From the NCBI RefSeq assembly GCF_020536995.1, contig NC_068356.1, positions 29,473,835 through 29,537,834 of the forward strand: DNA of 64,000 nucleotides, given 5' to 3'. Below, piece by piece: positions 44,648 to 58,191 of this stretch (position 1 is the stretch's first letter; every line of letters starts with the position of its first letter). The notes under the pieces are model-generated. The model saw only the letters and a list, made by a program, of their open reading frames with translations, was not told the DNA's origin and did not search any database. The DNA comes from Dreissena polymorpha. Taxonomy: Eukaryota > Mollusca > Bivalvia > Myida > Dreissenidae. Position numbers and translations under genes: made by a program.

Positions 44648-47600
44648 TATGCAACCAAACCAGATGTAGTTGTAGAAGATGAAAACATACCAACGTCACA
44701 TGCTTTAGCTAAAGGCAAAGATGACACCAACAGAAAGACAGTGAAGATACGTGTGCCAAAAAATGTTAGAAACACAGTGACAGATCAGGAAGAAAATATG
44801 AAGAAAAATGTTGACTTTGAAGAAAAGACTTCAAACAGTAAATTGACTGAAGAAGTTTTTCTTTATATTAGAAAGTCATCCATAACTGTAGATTTCAATA
44901 AAAATGTAAAATTGACAAAGCCTATACATGTTCGCAGCCCTCGTGGAAAAGAGACGCTTGTAATTGACTTGGATTATGAAGAAGAGGTGGAAGTAGATAA
45001 TACAAACCCAGGGCAGAATATTGAATCCATAAATGAAGTCTTATGGAGGGACACAAGATTAGACTACAAAAAGTTACCTCAATATTATATGAAGCTTTCT
45101 AAAATAAGACTGACAGGTGGGTGTTATACATGAAGCATATTTTGTAGTAACAAGTTACTATCATTTGTGTGAATGTCATGGAACACAAGTCACTCATACT
45201 TGTAGCTTTTCTATATTTGATCACAATCATATTTTCAAATTACATGTCCTTGTGTTACTAGTATACTGATTGATTTTTCTTAAGCCTGATTGTAGAGATT
45301 AAGATTCAGTTGTCACAATCGCAGTTCATTGGTTGTGTTAATCCAAATGTATTATCTTTTTATGCCCCCCTTCGAAGAAGAGGGGGTATATTGCTTTGCT
45401 CATGTCGGTCGGTCGGTCGGTATGTCGGTCCGTCCACCAGGTGGTTGTTGGATGATAACTCAAGAACGCATTCGCCTATGATCATGAAACTTCATAGGTA
45501 GATTGATCATGACTCGTAGATGACCCCTATTGATTTTGAGGTCACTAGGTCAAAGGTCAAGGTCACGTTGACCCGAAATAGTAAAATGGTTTCCGGATGA
45601 TAACTCAAGAACGCATACGCCTAGGATCATGAAACTTCATGAGTAGATTGATCATGACTTGCAGATGACCCCTATTGATTTTGAGGTCACTAGGTCAAAG
45701 GTCAAGGTCCGTTGACCCGAAATAGTAAAATGGTTTCCGGATGATAACTCAAGAATGCATACGCCTAGGATCATGAAACTTCATGGGTAGATTGATCATG
45801 ACTCGCAGATGACCCCTATTGATTTTGAGGTCACTAGGTCAAAGGTCAAGGTCACGGTGACCCGAAATAGTAAAATGGTTTCCGGATGATAACTCAAGAA
45901 TGCATACGCCTAGGATCATGAAACTTCATGGGTAGATTGATCAAGACTTGCAGATGACCCCTATTGATTTTGAGGTCAAAGGTCAAGGTCACGGTGACCC
46001 GAAATAGTAAAATGGTTTCCGGATGATAACTCAAGAAAGCATACGCCTAGGATCATGAAACTTCATGGGTAGATTGATCATGACTTGCAGATGACCCCTA
46101 TTGATTTTGAGGTCAAAGGTCAAGGTCACGGTGACCCGAAATAGTAAAATGGTTTCCGGATGATAACTCAAGAACGCATACGCCTAGGATCATGAAACTT
46201 GCTTGTTAATTGAAAAACAGCAACACAGTTTGTATGTATAAAACAATGTTAATACATAAATAGGATCAAGCATATTAAAATATCAACTTAGATTTAGTTT
46301 CCTTTACTGTACAGGATTTGTAAAGTTAGGTTAATATTTGTGTATTGAACAAAAATAACAACAGTGTAAAGAAAAGTTAATTTGGGGATGTTCTATCCAA
46401 ACCCTGAGAGTTCAGATTTCCTTAAATGCCAAGTAAAGATTGTAAATTTCAACCCACTCCTCTGGTTAGTTTTCAGAGCGCACATATAATTAACTTTTGA
46501 GCTTAATGTCTCATTTGTACATGCATAACTGTATTAACTCCAAACCAACTATTACAAGTGGTAGGCCAGTATTACATGGACTGGTGTTCACTGTTTACAC
46601 CATTTCACAACCCCATCTGATACTGGTCAGTATCTTGGCAAGTGGCCAAAGTTGGGAGTGGAATTAATGGTCTATTACATAACTGACTTCTGTGTGTGGT
46701 AAACACATGATACTGGTCATGTGGTAAAGTTGCACTTGTATACATTTGCCCAATACACAACACTAGCCTTGGCTATTTTTAATCAGATTGCATTGCTATC
46801 TATGGTGGTCATTGACTAGGGGAGTTAACTGCTATAAATAACATGTTTCATTACCATTAATTAATAAATAAAACATTACAAATTGTGTGCATGTTTCACA
46901 TATTGTCAAATAAGTCAAAATGTGTGAAAGGAATCCAAAAAATCAAAGACTCAATCATATAATGGATATAATTGATTAGTATAGCTCCTGATTGGTTTTT
47001 GCACTATTAATTGGATACATTTCACAGGTCATTGACATAGGTGTCATAAATTGTAGACAGAATGTATAGAGAATTTCATCTTAGTATTAATAAGTAAATG
47101 ATTCCATGATACTTATTGGATTTTATTTCAAGGTCACAGTGACAAAAAACATATTCACACAATGGCTGTCAATACAACGGAAAGCCCATATGGGGGGCAT
47201 GCATGTTTCACAAACAGCCCTTGTTTCATTCTTCAGACTGTATTTTTTTAATTTATTGGGAAAGTTTAAATCTAGTTAATAATTAAACCTCATCCCAGTT
47301 TCAACAGAAAAGTAATATTTAAGTGTGCAATGGTAAGACATAAGCATTCAAATAGCTTGTCCTGATTGTCGCTTCATCATTAAACAATTTACAAAAAAAA
47401 AGCCATACAAATCAGCATGTCAATGATTTTCCATATGAATCCTATTCCCATAGCTCTCAGGTCACTATGAGTCTGATAGTGCAGCCTTTACTTCATCATT
47501 TGTCTGCCAATTAAAAAAAATATTTGCATGTCGCACACATTACTTGTGTCCAGAGCTCAAAGGCAAAAGTCACATTAGAATATATAGCTTTTCTCGACTG

Positions 47601-50600
47601 TAACTTTTATCGCAGTGTTATTAAACAATTACAACCATTCTTAACACCTTGTTCGACATGCTGCAATCAGGCATCTAGTGTTGACAAAAGTACATGTTAC
47701 AAGTAAGCATAACATTACTGAACATGTACATATCTTTTGGATGTGTGTACCAATATATTATCATTATGCTGTTTTACTACAGGTTTGGTGGTGATAACTA
47801 CCATGGCAGGTTATGGCATTGCCCCAGACCCATTCAGTGTGGGAACCTTCCTGCTATGTACTGTGGGAACCGCACTCACTTCCTGCTCAGCAAATGCCAT
47901 TAACCAGGTTCGGTGTTAGAATGGTTCAACAGGGACTTTCAGAATGCATTTCTGCTACCTGCATTTCAATAGCTATTACCGTAATTACTCTATGTTTTCG
48001 GACACTCTAAGTTTTCGGACACCCCTTTTTTATGCAAAAATAATTATTTTTCGTGTCTCTTAATTTTCGGACACACGAGTTTTCGTCCATAATTAATGTC
48101 TCTAAGTTTTCGGACAGTATATATTACGGCGCTATGTTACCAAATTTCGGCCCTGTTTTCGATATCTACTGACACTTCGATCATGGGGTTTTACAACCAG
48201 ATTTACATCATTAAACATGGGAGGTGCATGCCTGAGGGTAACGGACCATTACATTTGCGTTATTGGATAAATAACCTTATAAACCGGTATTAAACAATGG
48301 TTTCGCACGATAGCATAAGCGTTATGACAATTACCAAGGGTAGTGCCAATAAATAGTTCAATGTTCTACTGCAATGGTACTACCCCTTCTCAGTAAAATA
48401 ACTGTGACAAAAACCAAACGCTTCAAAGTGTGATGCACCATATTGCAAGTTACGAACAATGGAAGGTGTTAGACAACAACTATCGGAAATGAACAAACAA
48501 AGAATTCATAGTTTGCTTTTTTTATTGCGTTAATTACAGGTTCATACTAGCGAGTATCGGTACATCAGATGCTCCTTTTTGAACTTGTTGGTCAAAGTAA
48601 AACCTTGTAGTAAATTTCTGTCAAATAAATAAAGCATTTAAAAAAATAAAATGCAGTGCAAACATATATAACTGTAACTTATACTCTAAGGCATGGTATT
48701 TTACAAGCACGTGCTATTTACGGTAGTCGTTGATACAATTGACGCTATTTTCAGACACTTCAATTTTCGACTCTAAGTTTTTGGACACTTGTATTTTGTG
48801 AATATTTTTCGAATCTAAGAAAACATACAGTAATTACGGTACACATTTAATGGTCAAATTATTGTACATTGAATTTAATTGATTTGATTGAAAATATGAG
48901 GAGTTAACATGGTTAAGTGCTTTTGAAGTTGTCTTTTGGAGAACTCAAGCCTAACTAATGCAGTCTATAGATACTAATATATGAATATTTAAAAATAAAA
49001 GCTTGGCAGAAATTGAATTAAATGTTGCAATTACACTTACAATTTTTCAGATTGATTAATATGTACAGGTTTTAACGTCAATGTAGAGTTTTGTCTCTTC
49101 ATACACTGAATTGTACTTTAAATGTGTTTACAGTACTTTGAAGTGCCATTTGACGCACAGATGAACAGAACAAAGAACAGAGTGCTTGTCAGAGGACACC
49201 TTAGGTATTTGTTTCTACATGTAAATGGCTTTTGATATGGGTAGGTTCAACATCCAGCTGAAAGTTTTTAGTCTTTATGTCTTGCAGGTTCATTAGCATA
49301 CCTGCCTCTCTTTTCTTTCTCCCAATTGGAGGTGATATCCCATAGAAAAAGGCAGGTTTATTGGTTTGAATTGGCAGATCTATGGGTATGTTGGTAGACT
49401 TCTAACGCTCATGATGAGAGATTTTGATTACCTGTTCATGGTCCATCCTGCATTGTCTGTTACCGTACCTTTGATTAACATTCACATTTATTTCCCTCAA
49501 ACATGGTGGGAACAATTATACTGATATTATCTTGCCAGAGTTCCAAATTGGGTCATGTGAGGTCAAAACCTAGGTGACTAGGTGAAATATAAAAATGCTT
49601 GTGAACACTTTAAAGGTCACATCTAGGTTGAAATCCAAATTGGGTCACATGGTAACAAAAACTAGGTTTGAGGATCAAAAGCTTGTCAACACTACAATTA
49701 TTTGCAATCAACACAAATGAATGTGTTGTTGGTTTATCTCCTCATTGTAAAATATGAATGCAATAACATGATAGAAATGTGCTATAAAACGTCTTTGTTA
49801 CAATATTAGCTGGACATACTGTAAAACACAAGTATTGAAAAAAAGAATCTGAAAAAAAGAGAGTAGGGCAGAACTCGTGGATAAGGTAGTCAGTCATACA
49901 AACAGTTGAACATTGGTGTTAATAATGTGGTGTTACCGTTCCCAACATTTCTTGTTTTCAAATCCTCCTAATTGCTGAATCTTGCTCAATTGTTCACAGT
50001 TGAATGACCTTTGTGTGCATATGATCATAAAGAAAGGAATTTAAGCTGCAATGAGTTTTGGGAGAAGTATGGCCTTATGTCTGTTCCTCCAATAAATAAT
50101 ATTTTGTCCCTAATTTGTTTTTGTTTTTAACTTCCCTTAAATACCCGGTGAATCTCGCTCTCATTTTCACAATATAATGACCTAAATTTAGATAATATCT
50201 ACATGTAGTATATGTTTTTCTTTGGTACATTTACATTTAAGTACATGGTGCATGTACTGTAACATTAATTTACGATATTGACTACATGTACATCAGACTA
50301 CTTGCTGTTTTATGTATATGTATGTATACATATTATGTATATCTAAATGAAGAAATAAAATAAAGATGAAAACCTGCCTCTTATCATTTTGTAGGAAAAT
50401 TTTATGGGCTACCAAATATTTTTATTGGTAGCCCAGTGGGCTACCTGAAAAATAAGAAATTTGTCGGACACTGGATATGATTGTAAAGTCAGGACTGAAA
50501 TGGTGGCCACGTTTTGCTGAATTTAGGCCCGTTGTCTTTTTGCTTACTGTTGAAAATATAGTTGATTTGTCTATGTCCTAACCAGAGTTGTGGAGGCATC

Positions 50601-51786
50601 AGTTTGTATGACACATTTCTAGTGTTAACTTTTTTTTGCTAAAATGTTTAGACAATTTAGTTCCAAAATTATGAGCAGATTACACTCCCAACCATTCCCA
50701 AGTGATATTGAACATACCCGCTTACTATTTAAAATACAATAGATTGTTTTTTTTACCTAAAGGGAACATAACCATTGTACAAATAGCACTTTTTCAACCT
50801 AAAGAGTGATACATTTTCAGCCCACTTCATGCTGCAACGTTTGCTGTGATAACTGGGGCAATGGGAATCTCTGTCCTGTCGCTAGGGGTCAACTCGCTCA
50901 CTGCCTGCCTAGGGGCCTTCAACCTCGGCCTGTACACACTGGTGTACACTCCCATGAAGCGCTACAGCATTGCCAACACCTGGGTTGGGTCTGTTGTGGG
51001 AGCTATACCACCGATGATGGGCTGGACTGCATGTACAGGATATCTTGACCCAGGTAGGTGACTGTTGTGTTGGCCGACAGAGTTTAGAATTTACTGTAAT
51101 ATTATAAGAAGAAAATTTTAATGGTTTGCATGACAAGTGCAGGTTTTTAAAGAATTATATATATTATATACGAGTAAACTGTAGTACCATTATCAGAATG
51201 ATTTGAACAATCTTCTAACGTGTTTGATGTCACTAGTTTGATCCTTGTTGTCATGTATGTTATACAAGGATTGTTGAATTTTGTAAAATCTTTTTAGAAA
51301 AGAAAAGAGTTTATTATAAATGATCAAACTCTTAATAATTAAACCTTTTCAGGTGCTTGGCTGCTAGCTGCTATACTCTATTCATGGCAGTTTCCACATT
51401 TCAACTCTCTCAGCTGGAATCTGCGACCAGATTACTCACGAGGTGGATACAGAATGGCGAGCGTTGTTCGACCAGAGCTCTGCAAACGTGTCGCACTGCG
51501 TCACAGTATTGGCATGATACCACTATGCACACTGGCACCACTGATAGACCTCACATCATGGTGGTTTGTGGGATACTCAATACCATTGAATGTGTATTTG
51601 TCGTACTTAGCGTGGAACTTCTACTGGAAAGGAGACAGCAATTCTTCAAGAAAATTGTTCCGATTCACTTTAGTCCACATTCCTGCTTTGTTGGTGTTAA
51701 TGATAGCATGCAAGAAGCGCAACAACCGTCAAAATGCAACAGAACATTTGACCTTGGGGAATGTGAATGAAGACTCTGTTTCCTGA
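44648..51786 (+). CDS. COX10: Protoheme IX (heme A) farnesyltransferase, mitochondrial
   Basis: COX10 adds a farnesyl group to heme b to make heme O, the first step to heme A for cytochrome c oxidase, in the mitochondrial inner membrane. Five exons join in phase: 44,648-45,116; 47,783-47,907; 49,134-49,204; 50,821-51,053; 51,353-51,786 (stop), giving 443 codons. The UbiA-family signatures are clear: [18 protein letters not shown] with its Asn/Asp prenyl-diphosphate motif (last codons of exon 2 into exon 3), [32 protein letters not shown] and DYSRGGYRM. Hydrophobic segments match a polytopic enzyme. The long, polar, variable region before residue 150 is also typical. The first N-terminal residues are missing from this set; a candidate exon lies at 40,016. 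An AATAAA at 52,634-52,639 is one possible 3' end. Confidence 0.96.
45363..47223 (+). mobile_element. Helitron-like element, family A, interrupted copy in COX10 intron
   Basis: The 5' part (45,363 to about 46,200) starts A|TGCCCCCCTTCGAAG and has about six core units; the 3' part (about 47,128-47,223) ends ACAAACAGCCCTTG|T. The 0.9 kb between them is unrelated AT-rich DNA breaking a core unit: the left break follows ATCATGAAACTT, the right resumes at CAAGGTCACAGTGAC. No target duplication or TIR is evident for the interrupting piece. Confidence 0.7.
47978..48841. mobile_element. TIR element with repeated TTTTCGGACA motifs, in COX10 intron
   Basis: Inverted ends ACCGTAATTACTCTATGTTTTC (written as 13+9) and its inverse near 48,820-48,841 (CATACAGTAATTACGGT). 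Inside the left end the motif TTTTCGGACA occurs four times within about 130 bp. No transposase frame. A rearranged relative is at 27,089-27,605. Confidence 0.6.
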
Positions 51787-53285
51787 AAGCATATCTTAGT
51801 TTAAAAAAAAAAATGAGGATGTCTGCTTTTTAATTTCCTGGCAATGAAAAACAATTGTCTACGGTGCAATGCTCAACATTTAGCGGAACATTTAATCAAT
51901 TGTCTTTTGTAGAGCGAACATTATAATGTTCAAGATGTAATATAATGTTGGCACTTTCAATGTTTCTTATTTATAAAAACAGTTTAGTATTATTGTTTAT
52001 GATAGTTTGTTGGATTTTATTACTCATTTTTATGCAATGAAAAAAAAATGATTTAAAAAATTGAAACATCTTAATTGCATGTTTATTGTATGAGAATTGA
52101 TTGTACTGCAACATGTTTGATAGGAAAAGAAATACCAGTGTCTGTTTGTCATGGACAAATAACTGTTTTTCTTGTCAATTTAATTTTTGCTGCTATTTGG
52201 TTGCTGCTATTTGGTTTTCATGCAAGCTTTACATTTGTGTGTATAAGACAGGTATCACAGGTTTTTAGTAAAGGGCATGTGAACAGTTTAGATGCTTGGG
52301 CAATATAAGTCCACAGCCACCGTTAATATACAGTCACTATTTATATTTGCCTAAAACTATGCGAAGTGTTTATTAAAAAATGTTACTTTCACATAGTAAG
52401 TTCTAAGGTTAGAGCATAAATTATTTATGGATAAATATTAGTACATTTACATGTGAAAACATTGTCACAATGTCTGTTAATTTAATATTACCGGTAATTA
52501 AAATAGGAACCCAGTGTATGCTTTGGTTCGTATGATATTTAAAATGATCTACAATGTCAAAATTCTTTGTATGCCTTTTTACTTCCTGTTTTTCTGATTA
52601 AAAAAAAATTCGCATAGACCAGAATTGAAACTAAATAAACTGCAGTGATGCAGAGACGTAGATAACATTATCTATGTCTCTTATTAATGCAACCTTTTGA
52701 ATTTTATAAACCACTGAAGTGAACAGTTGTAAAATATTGTGTGCTCTGTCTTTCATTTTGTGATTGGTAGTTTTTTCAAGAATTAAAATTCGTGTGTATT
52801 CATTTATTTACTATTGAAATATGAAACCTGTTAATTGGCAGCCATATACTTGGTAAAATTTTTGCAGCTGGTCAAAATGAATTGTGCATAGGAATTATTC
52901 ATGGGTAATGCAACTACCCAGTATTGCAAGATGCCAGTGGATGTTTTAGAACACCTTTTAAAATCAGTCCTTATAGACTATCAGTGCCTGACAATTATCA
53001 TTTACCATGATGTAATACTGCTTCGTATCTGATCTTTCTAACCTATGTTTGATTTGGTGAACTTCTTAAGGCTAAAAGTAAACATATTGACAATACCTTG
53101 AAGTCTGAGATAAATTTGTATTAAACTTGAGTTCAAGTTATCAATAGAAGATCAATTCTGTAATAAATAAATGGGTTTAACAAACTTTGTCTGCATACTT
53201 ATTTAGAAAAAACAAATGTACTATGCCTGAAAAAGACAGGGACCTGTACAAAAAAGTTTGTTATATAAAAAAGGACTTCTTTTTA
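51787..53285 (+). other. COX10 3' UTR and downstream DNA
   Basis: AT-rich sequence after the COX10 stop with AATAAA at 52,634-52,639 and others further on. No other feature recognised. Confidence 0.4.
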
Positions 53286-53549
53286 TGCCCCCTGATTGAA
53301 TGATCGGGGGTATATTGTTTTTGGCCTGTCTGTCATTGTATGTGTATGTGTCCCAAAACTTTAACCTTGGTCATGACTTTTGCAATATTGAAGATAGCAA
53401 CTTGATATTTGGCATGCATGCGTATCTCATGGAGCTCCACATTTTTTCAGTGGTGAAAGGTCAAGGTCATCCTTCAAGGTCAACGTCATATGTATGGCTT
53501 CAAAGCAGCGCATAAGAGGGCATTGTGTTTCTGACAAACACATCTCTTG
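53286..53549 (+). mobile_element. Helitron-like element, family B
   Basis: A|TGCCCCCTGATTGAATGATC at the left with a hairpin, one core unit, then TGTGTTT-ctgac-AAACACA and CATCTCTTG|T at the right. No target duplication. Confidence 0.7.
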
Positions 53550-54288
53550 TTCTTTCATGTTTATGAGGGCATATAATTTTCAAGGTGTATTACCATAAAG
53601 CAGCTTCATAAATATATGACACAGGCACATCAAGTTGAGCAGTTGTTCTACACTTTTCAAAATCAGCTCTAAATTGCAATTTTTAAAACTAAATGGCGCC
53701 AAAACCTAATTAGAATTCAATGATATAAGCAAGAACTCCTTTACAGTTTGTCACTTGATGCCATTCAGTTATTTTGCAATAAACTAAATCATTACAATTC
53801 CACTTGTCAATGTTTCACCTTTCTTCCAAATATTTCACCTGTTCTTGACCTTGTAGAGAAGATGTTTGTAGTTATTTTGCAAAACAATCTATCATTGACC
53901 CAGGGACAAGGCCAGTATTTATCTCGTATGATAATATGCTTGGTTAAGAACCATGATTGGATTCACATATAAAATGTGACAGCCTTGTGGTTTCTCACAA
54001 GTTAATGTTATACAAGTCGATATGGAACATTTCATGTCCCTCCTTCCCCAAACCACAAATCAAGTTTTTAGTTAATCGCTTGCGGACAAGTAAGGTTAGT
54101 GGTATGCGATGCAAGTCAGTCTGCTCTTATCTACCTTAAGAACGATTACCACCGCATCTGCCTATTTATACTTCACCACTGATACACTGCAGAGAGTGAG
54201 TGTGTGTGTATGTAATCAATAGTGTTTAACAGCTTATGCGACGACATTGGCCAGTTTGTCATTGAAATCTGTACATATTGGCTGCTTT

Positions 54289-54430
54289 CAGGGAAAACGG
54301 GGCTAAATGCATGTCAAATAAGTGATTTCCCAGATAAGCCTGTGCACACTGTTTAGCCTGTGCAATACGCATAAGCTAATCAAGGATGACACTTTCTGAT
54401 TTTATGCTGTTTTTCGTTTAAAGAGAGTCT
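54289..54430. repeat. Bivalve short repeat (GCATGTCAAATAAG / GGATGACAC type)
   Basis: CAGGGAAAACGGGGCTAAAT at the left, internal inverted GCCTGTGCACAC / GTTTAGCCTGTGC, and CTAATCAAGGATGACACTTT...TTTTTCGTTTAAAGAGAGTC at the right. Related to 24,240-24,355 and 1,975-2,085. Confidence 0.55.
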
Positions 54431-54656
54431 ATGGTTCTGGGATGACAATTAATGCATATGCATTAATCCCTGTTTTGCCAAAATGAAGCTTAAATTATCT
54501 TTTCTATTAATGATTTGAAAAAAGATATAAAAAAAGTGATAATAACTTCAAAGTAACCTCGCTGACGAGGCAAATAAACAAAATCACTTTTAAATCAAAT
54601 TAACAACCAATGAGTTATAAATTTTTACATTGTGGCATTTTTAGGAAACATCTTAA

Positions 54657-54931
54657 AGGGACCTTTTCACAGTTTGTCATTAAAAGCTTAATATTGATAA
54701 ATGTTAAAATTGGATCTTAAAAGCTCCATTAAAAAAACAAGAATAACAATAAAGAAACAAAAAAGTGACCCTCAACTGGGCTCGAACCACTGACCTCTGG
54801 AATAAAAGTATATCGTTGAGACCACTCGGCCAAACAAAGAGAGATGTATTTTATACTTTATATAAGCAATCCTCTTAGTTTGAAAAATACGACAACATTT
54901 TGGTCAATTTACCAAAATGTAAAAAGGCCCT
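54657..54931 (-). mobile_element. TTAA-type tRNA-bearing TIR element (copy D)
   Basis: TTAA|AGGGACCTTTTCACAG at the left and TAAAAAGGCCCT|TTAA at the right. A tRNA-like module on the minus strand at about 54,765-54,835 has GGCCGAGTGGTCTCAACG and GGTTCGAGCCC. At 275 bp it lacks much of the segment between the module and the right end. Confidence 0.75.
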
Positions 54932-55242
54932 TTAATGTCTTCAGACTTGCAAATTGAACGAGTTCAATAGATTGTCAGATCTTACATCATGAAAAACTTA
55001 CAGGTTTAGTGGTTGCCTGTAAGCCTGGGGCCAGTAGATTTAAGCCCAGGAAACTAATTTCAAAAGTTGGTTACAGTTGGGCTATAGCAGGGCAACTAGC
55101 TTTTTCAAAGCTTGAATAACTCAATCCAATTAAACATAGAATACAAATTGGCACCTAGGAAATGATTCAATTCTGGCTCACAAGACATGATGCATTAAAG
55201 TCTGTCATGTTGGCAAAATTGTTGCTCAATAATTTAAAGAAA

Positions 55243-55633
55243 CAAGAGATGTGTTTTGTCAGAAACACAATGCCCCCTAATGCGCGTTTTTTTTTTACCT
55301 TTGACCTTGAAGGATGACCTTGACCTTTCACTACTCAAAATGTGCAGCTCCATGAGATACACATTCATGCCAAATATCAAGTTGCTATGTTCAATATTTT
55401 AAAAATTATTGCAAAACTTTACTATATTAAATTTTTGACCTATGACCTTTCACCACTCAAAATGTGCAGCTCCATGAGATACACATGCATGCCAATTATC
55501 AAGTTGCTATGTTCAATATTTCAAAAGTTATTGCAAAACTTTACTGTAAGGTTAAAGTTTTGGGACAGAATGACAGACAGAAAGACAAACAGGCCAAAAA
55601 CAATATACCCCCGACCATTTGATCCGGGGGGCA
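55243..55633 (-). mobile_element. Helitron-like element, family B (two core units)
   Basis: Minus strand: A|TGCCCCCCGGATCAAATGG at the 5' end, GTCTGTCTTTCTGTC microsatellite, two core units (each with GAGCTGCACATTTTGAGTGG), then the CATCTCTTG|T end. No target duplication. Confidence 0.7.
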
Positions 55634-58191
55634 TAAAAAGATAAAGTATTAGATAAACATAGCACAACATGTACATGATTTATGGCTTGTTATTCTTTAG
55701 CAAGGCAACCACAATTCTAAAGATGGTTGCCAGTTTAGCAACCAATTGCAAAGAAAGACACATGTTTTTATTTTGTCTAAGTTATCTCTATAACATAAAT
55801 ATGAGCATAATACAGTGCACACACATCTCGACATGTGCTTTAAGACGCTCTCTTTATAAATTTGAATGGGTTGATGTACACACATCACATGTGCTTTAAG
55901 ACACGCTCTTAAATTTGAATGGGTTGTGTTCATTTCAAACTTGCGATATATAAAACTATAACATAATCTTGAAAACTGAGTTGCGTCTAAGCTTATGCAA
56001 TAGCGAACAACTTAAGCACTTTGATAAGTCCAAGGAGCCTACCACAATAGCGATGTCATTCTTGTTGAGCAATGAAATAACCAATCTAAATTTCTGTGAA
56101 ACGTTGCGATTAAAACTATTGTGTTAGTTGAATGGATGCTGACCAGCAGTCAAATTCATGCAACGGCCATACACCCTTTACTGAAAGATCAGTTAACATG
56201 TCAAATGTTCAATGTCAATTGTGCATGCTTATTACCTGTCCTGATTTCTGCATCCTGACTAGTTCCTAATTCTTCGAGATGCAAACAATTACACGTGTTG
56301 AATAACATTTTTTTTGTGTACGATGACTCGAGAAGCAAATTATTTTATTTCCATCTTACAAGTTATGCAAGAGACAACAATACTAAAGCTGCATGTACCA
56401 ATGTGTACTGTGTTGTACTTGTTAGTACATGAACTAAAGAGACTGCTTTCTTTTATGCCATAGGTTCATGGTGGACATCATCAATAAGAACAGGATACCA
56501 AGTTGTCAATCATTTCATATCATAAATTAGCAAAGGCTGATGTGTTCTGTTGTTTGGCAGTCTCTTGTAAGATATTTCAACATTTGCCATGATAAATATT
56601 AATTAAATGACAGTGGCCTATTAGTGTCAATCCACTTTTTCACAACATCAAAATATGGGAGGGTAGGCAGAAATTAATACTAGTAATAGCCAGGAACCAA
56701 GATAAGCTGGAAAAGTGGAATGGATCGTAGATATGAAATGATAATGCAGTTCGAGTTATTCATCAATGAAGTTGGTGCATATAATTATTATCTTAGTTTT
56801 TCTGATAAAATGTATATTATACTGTGTCGTCGTTAAGTTACTAACTTTCTGCCTGAATTTTATAAGGACTGGAACCTCACTTTTGTCGACTGCACATAAT
56901 CCATTCAGTTTTTTTAAACTACATGGTTCTGTAGCATCCATTTTACTTGTATATCCCATTTGATTCTTTGGTACATTCCGAATCAGAATCGTGTGAAGAT
57001 ACACACAGAGCCTCAGAGGCTACAAAACATACAACAATCTGCACGCTGACTCTCCCAAGACCTCAGAACCAGAGTGGACACATTGACCGTCCAGTTGGGT
57101 CAGAATATTGTTTAACATTGAAATATATTATCCAATATGAATTTACTTGTCAACTACTAATTATTAATGTCTTGCCTCTCATTCACTTAATTATATTCAG
57201 CTATTAAACGCCCGATGTCCCGCGACTTTCGGCTTCTGCCTATGGGGAGACCACGTCTAGTGGGTAGGCTTGTCGCGGGGGATCAAAAAAAATTCTCCCA
57301 TATATATATAGGAATGTTTTCATCCTTAGCGGTAACTGTAGAAATCCATTATACCTTGCCAGCGGTACCATCGCCCATCTCCCCTGACCCCCCCCCCCTC
57401 GAACAAAATATATATTTATTTTTTTTTACATATGATAATTCATAAATCTATTACATTGTAATTAGTTTAATCCTCATTGTAGACATTATATTTGAATGGT
57501 TTTATAATAATGGGATTAATACAATTATTTATAACATATAAATGAACATGCAATAGAAAGCATTCCAGAGACACTTGCGCGCTCGAACGTGCCCTTTTCA
57601 CAAAATACTGCGCGTCGAAAGTGCCCTTTTGACAAAAAAGCCCCCCTGCCCTTTTCAAATCCTAGCCTGAGCACTGCACTCGTCCTGCAGGCCCAGTGCC
57701 TAGCAATTTTCTCTCGTCCTGCTTACACATGCTATTGTCCTTGCAGTGCATGCTGACTGCGGTACAACACCATATTTCACGCTCAAATATTACATCAATG
57801 ATCCAATATTTACCTGGGACATGGTCTCACATATTTATTGCAAGAAAAGACAGTCCTACTGGTACTGGTCAGCAAAAAATGTTTTAACAAATTGATTTCG
57901 CTTGTCCTGTTGGAAAAGACCTTTAGGTAAATTCCCTTGTGTCAATTTTATGTCCCCTGATAACATGTGTAGAATTTAGCCAAAGCATGTAACATTTTAG
58001 ACTAAGTATATTATTGGCAAGGGAAATCCCTGAAATGTAACTGCTTTCGAATTTAATTTGAGAACCGTACAGAAGGCAAAGCACACAAAAACCTCTACAA
58101 CATATTTTATTGCATGACAACATAAACACAATTGCAGTCAAAAATAAATTTAAAGATATATTTACAGAATGGCAAACAAAATAATTTAAGA
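55634..58191. other. Intergenic DNA between COX10 and ATF4
   Basis: No exon recognised. Short direct repeats of TGTGCTTTAAGACGCTC / TTTGAATGGGTTG lie near 55,835-55,930. A GTGCCCTTTTCACAAAATAC / GTGCCCTTTTGACAAAAAAG repeat of unknown type lies near 57,580-57,665. Confidence 0.4.
58106..58111 (-). terminator. ATF4 polyadenylation signal
   Basis: AATAAA on the minus strand about 80 nt after the ATF4 stop codon, followed by a TGTAGAGGTTTTTGTGTGC GU-rich stretch, the usual arrangement around a cleavage site. Confidence 0.65.

Noticed and set aside
47524-48010. Alternative frames around the second COX10 exon
   Set aside because: Only the frame encoding [16 protein letters not shown] matches COX10. 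The others are shadows.
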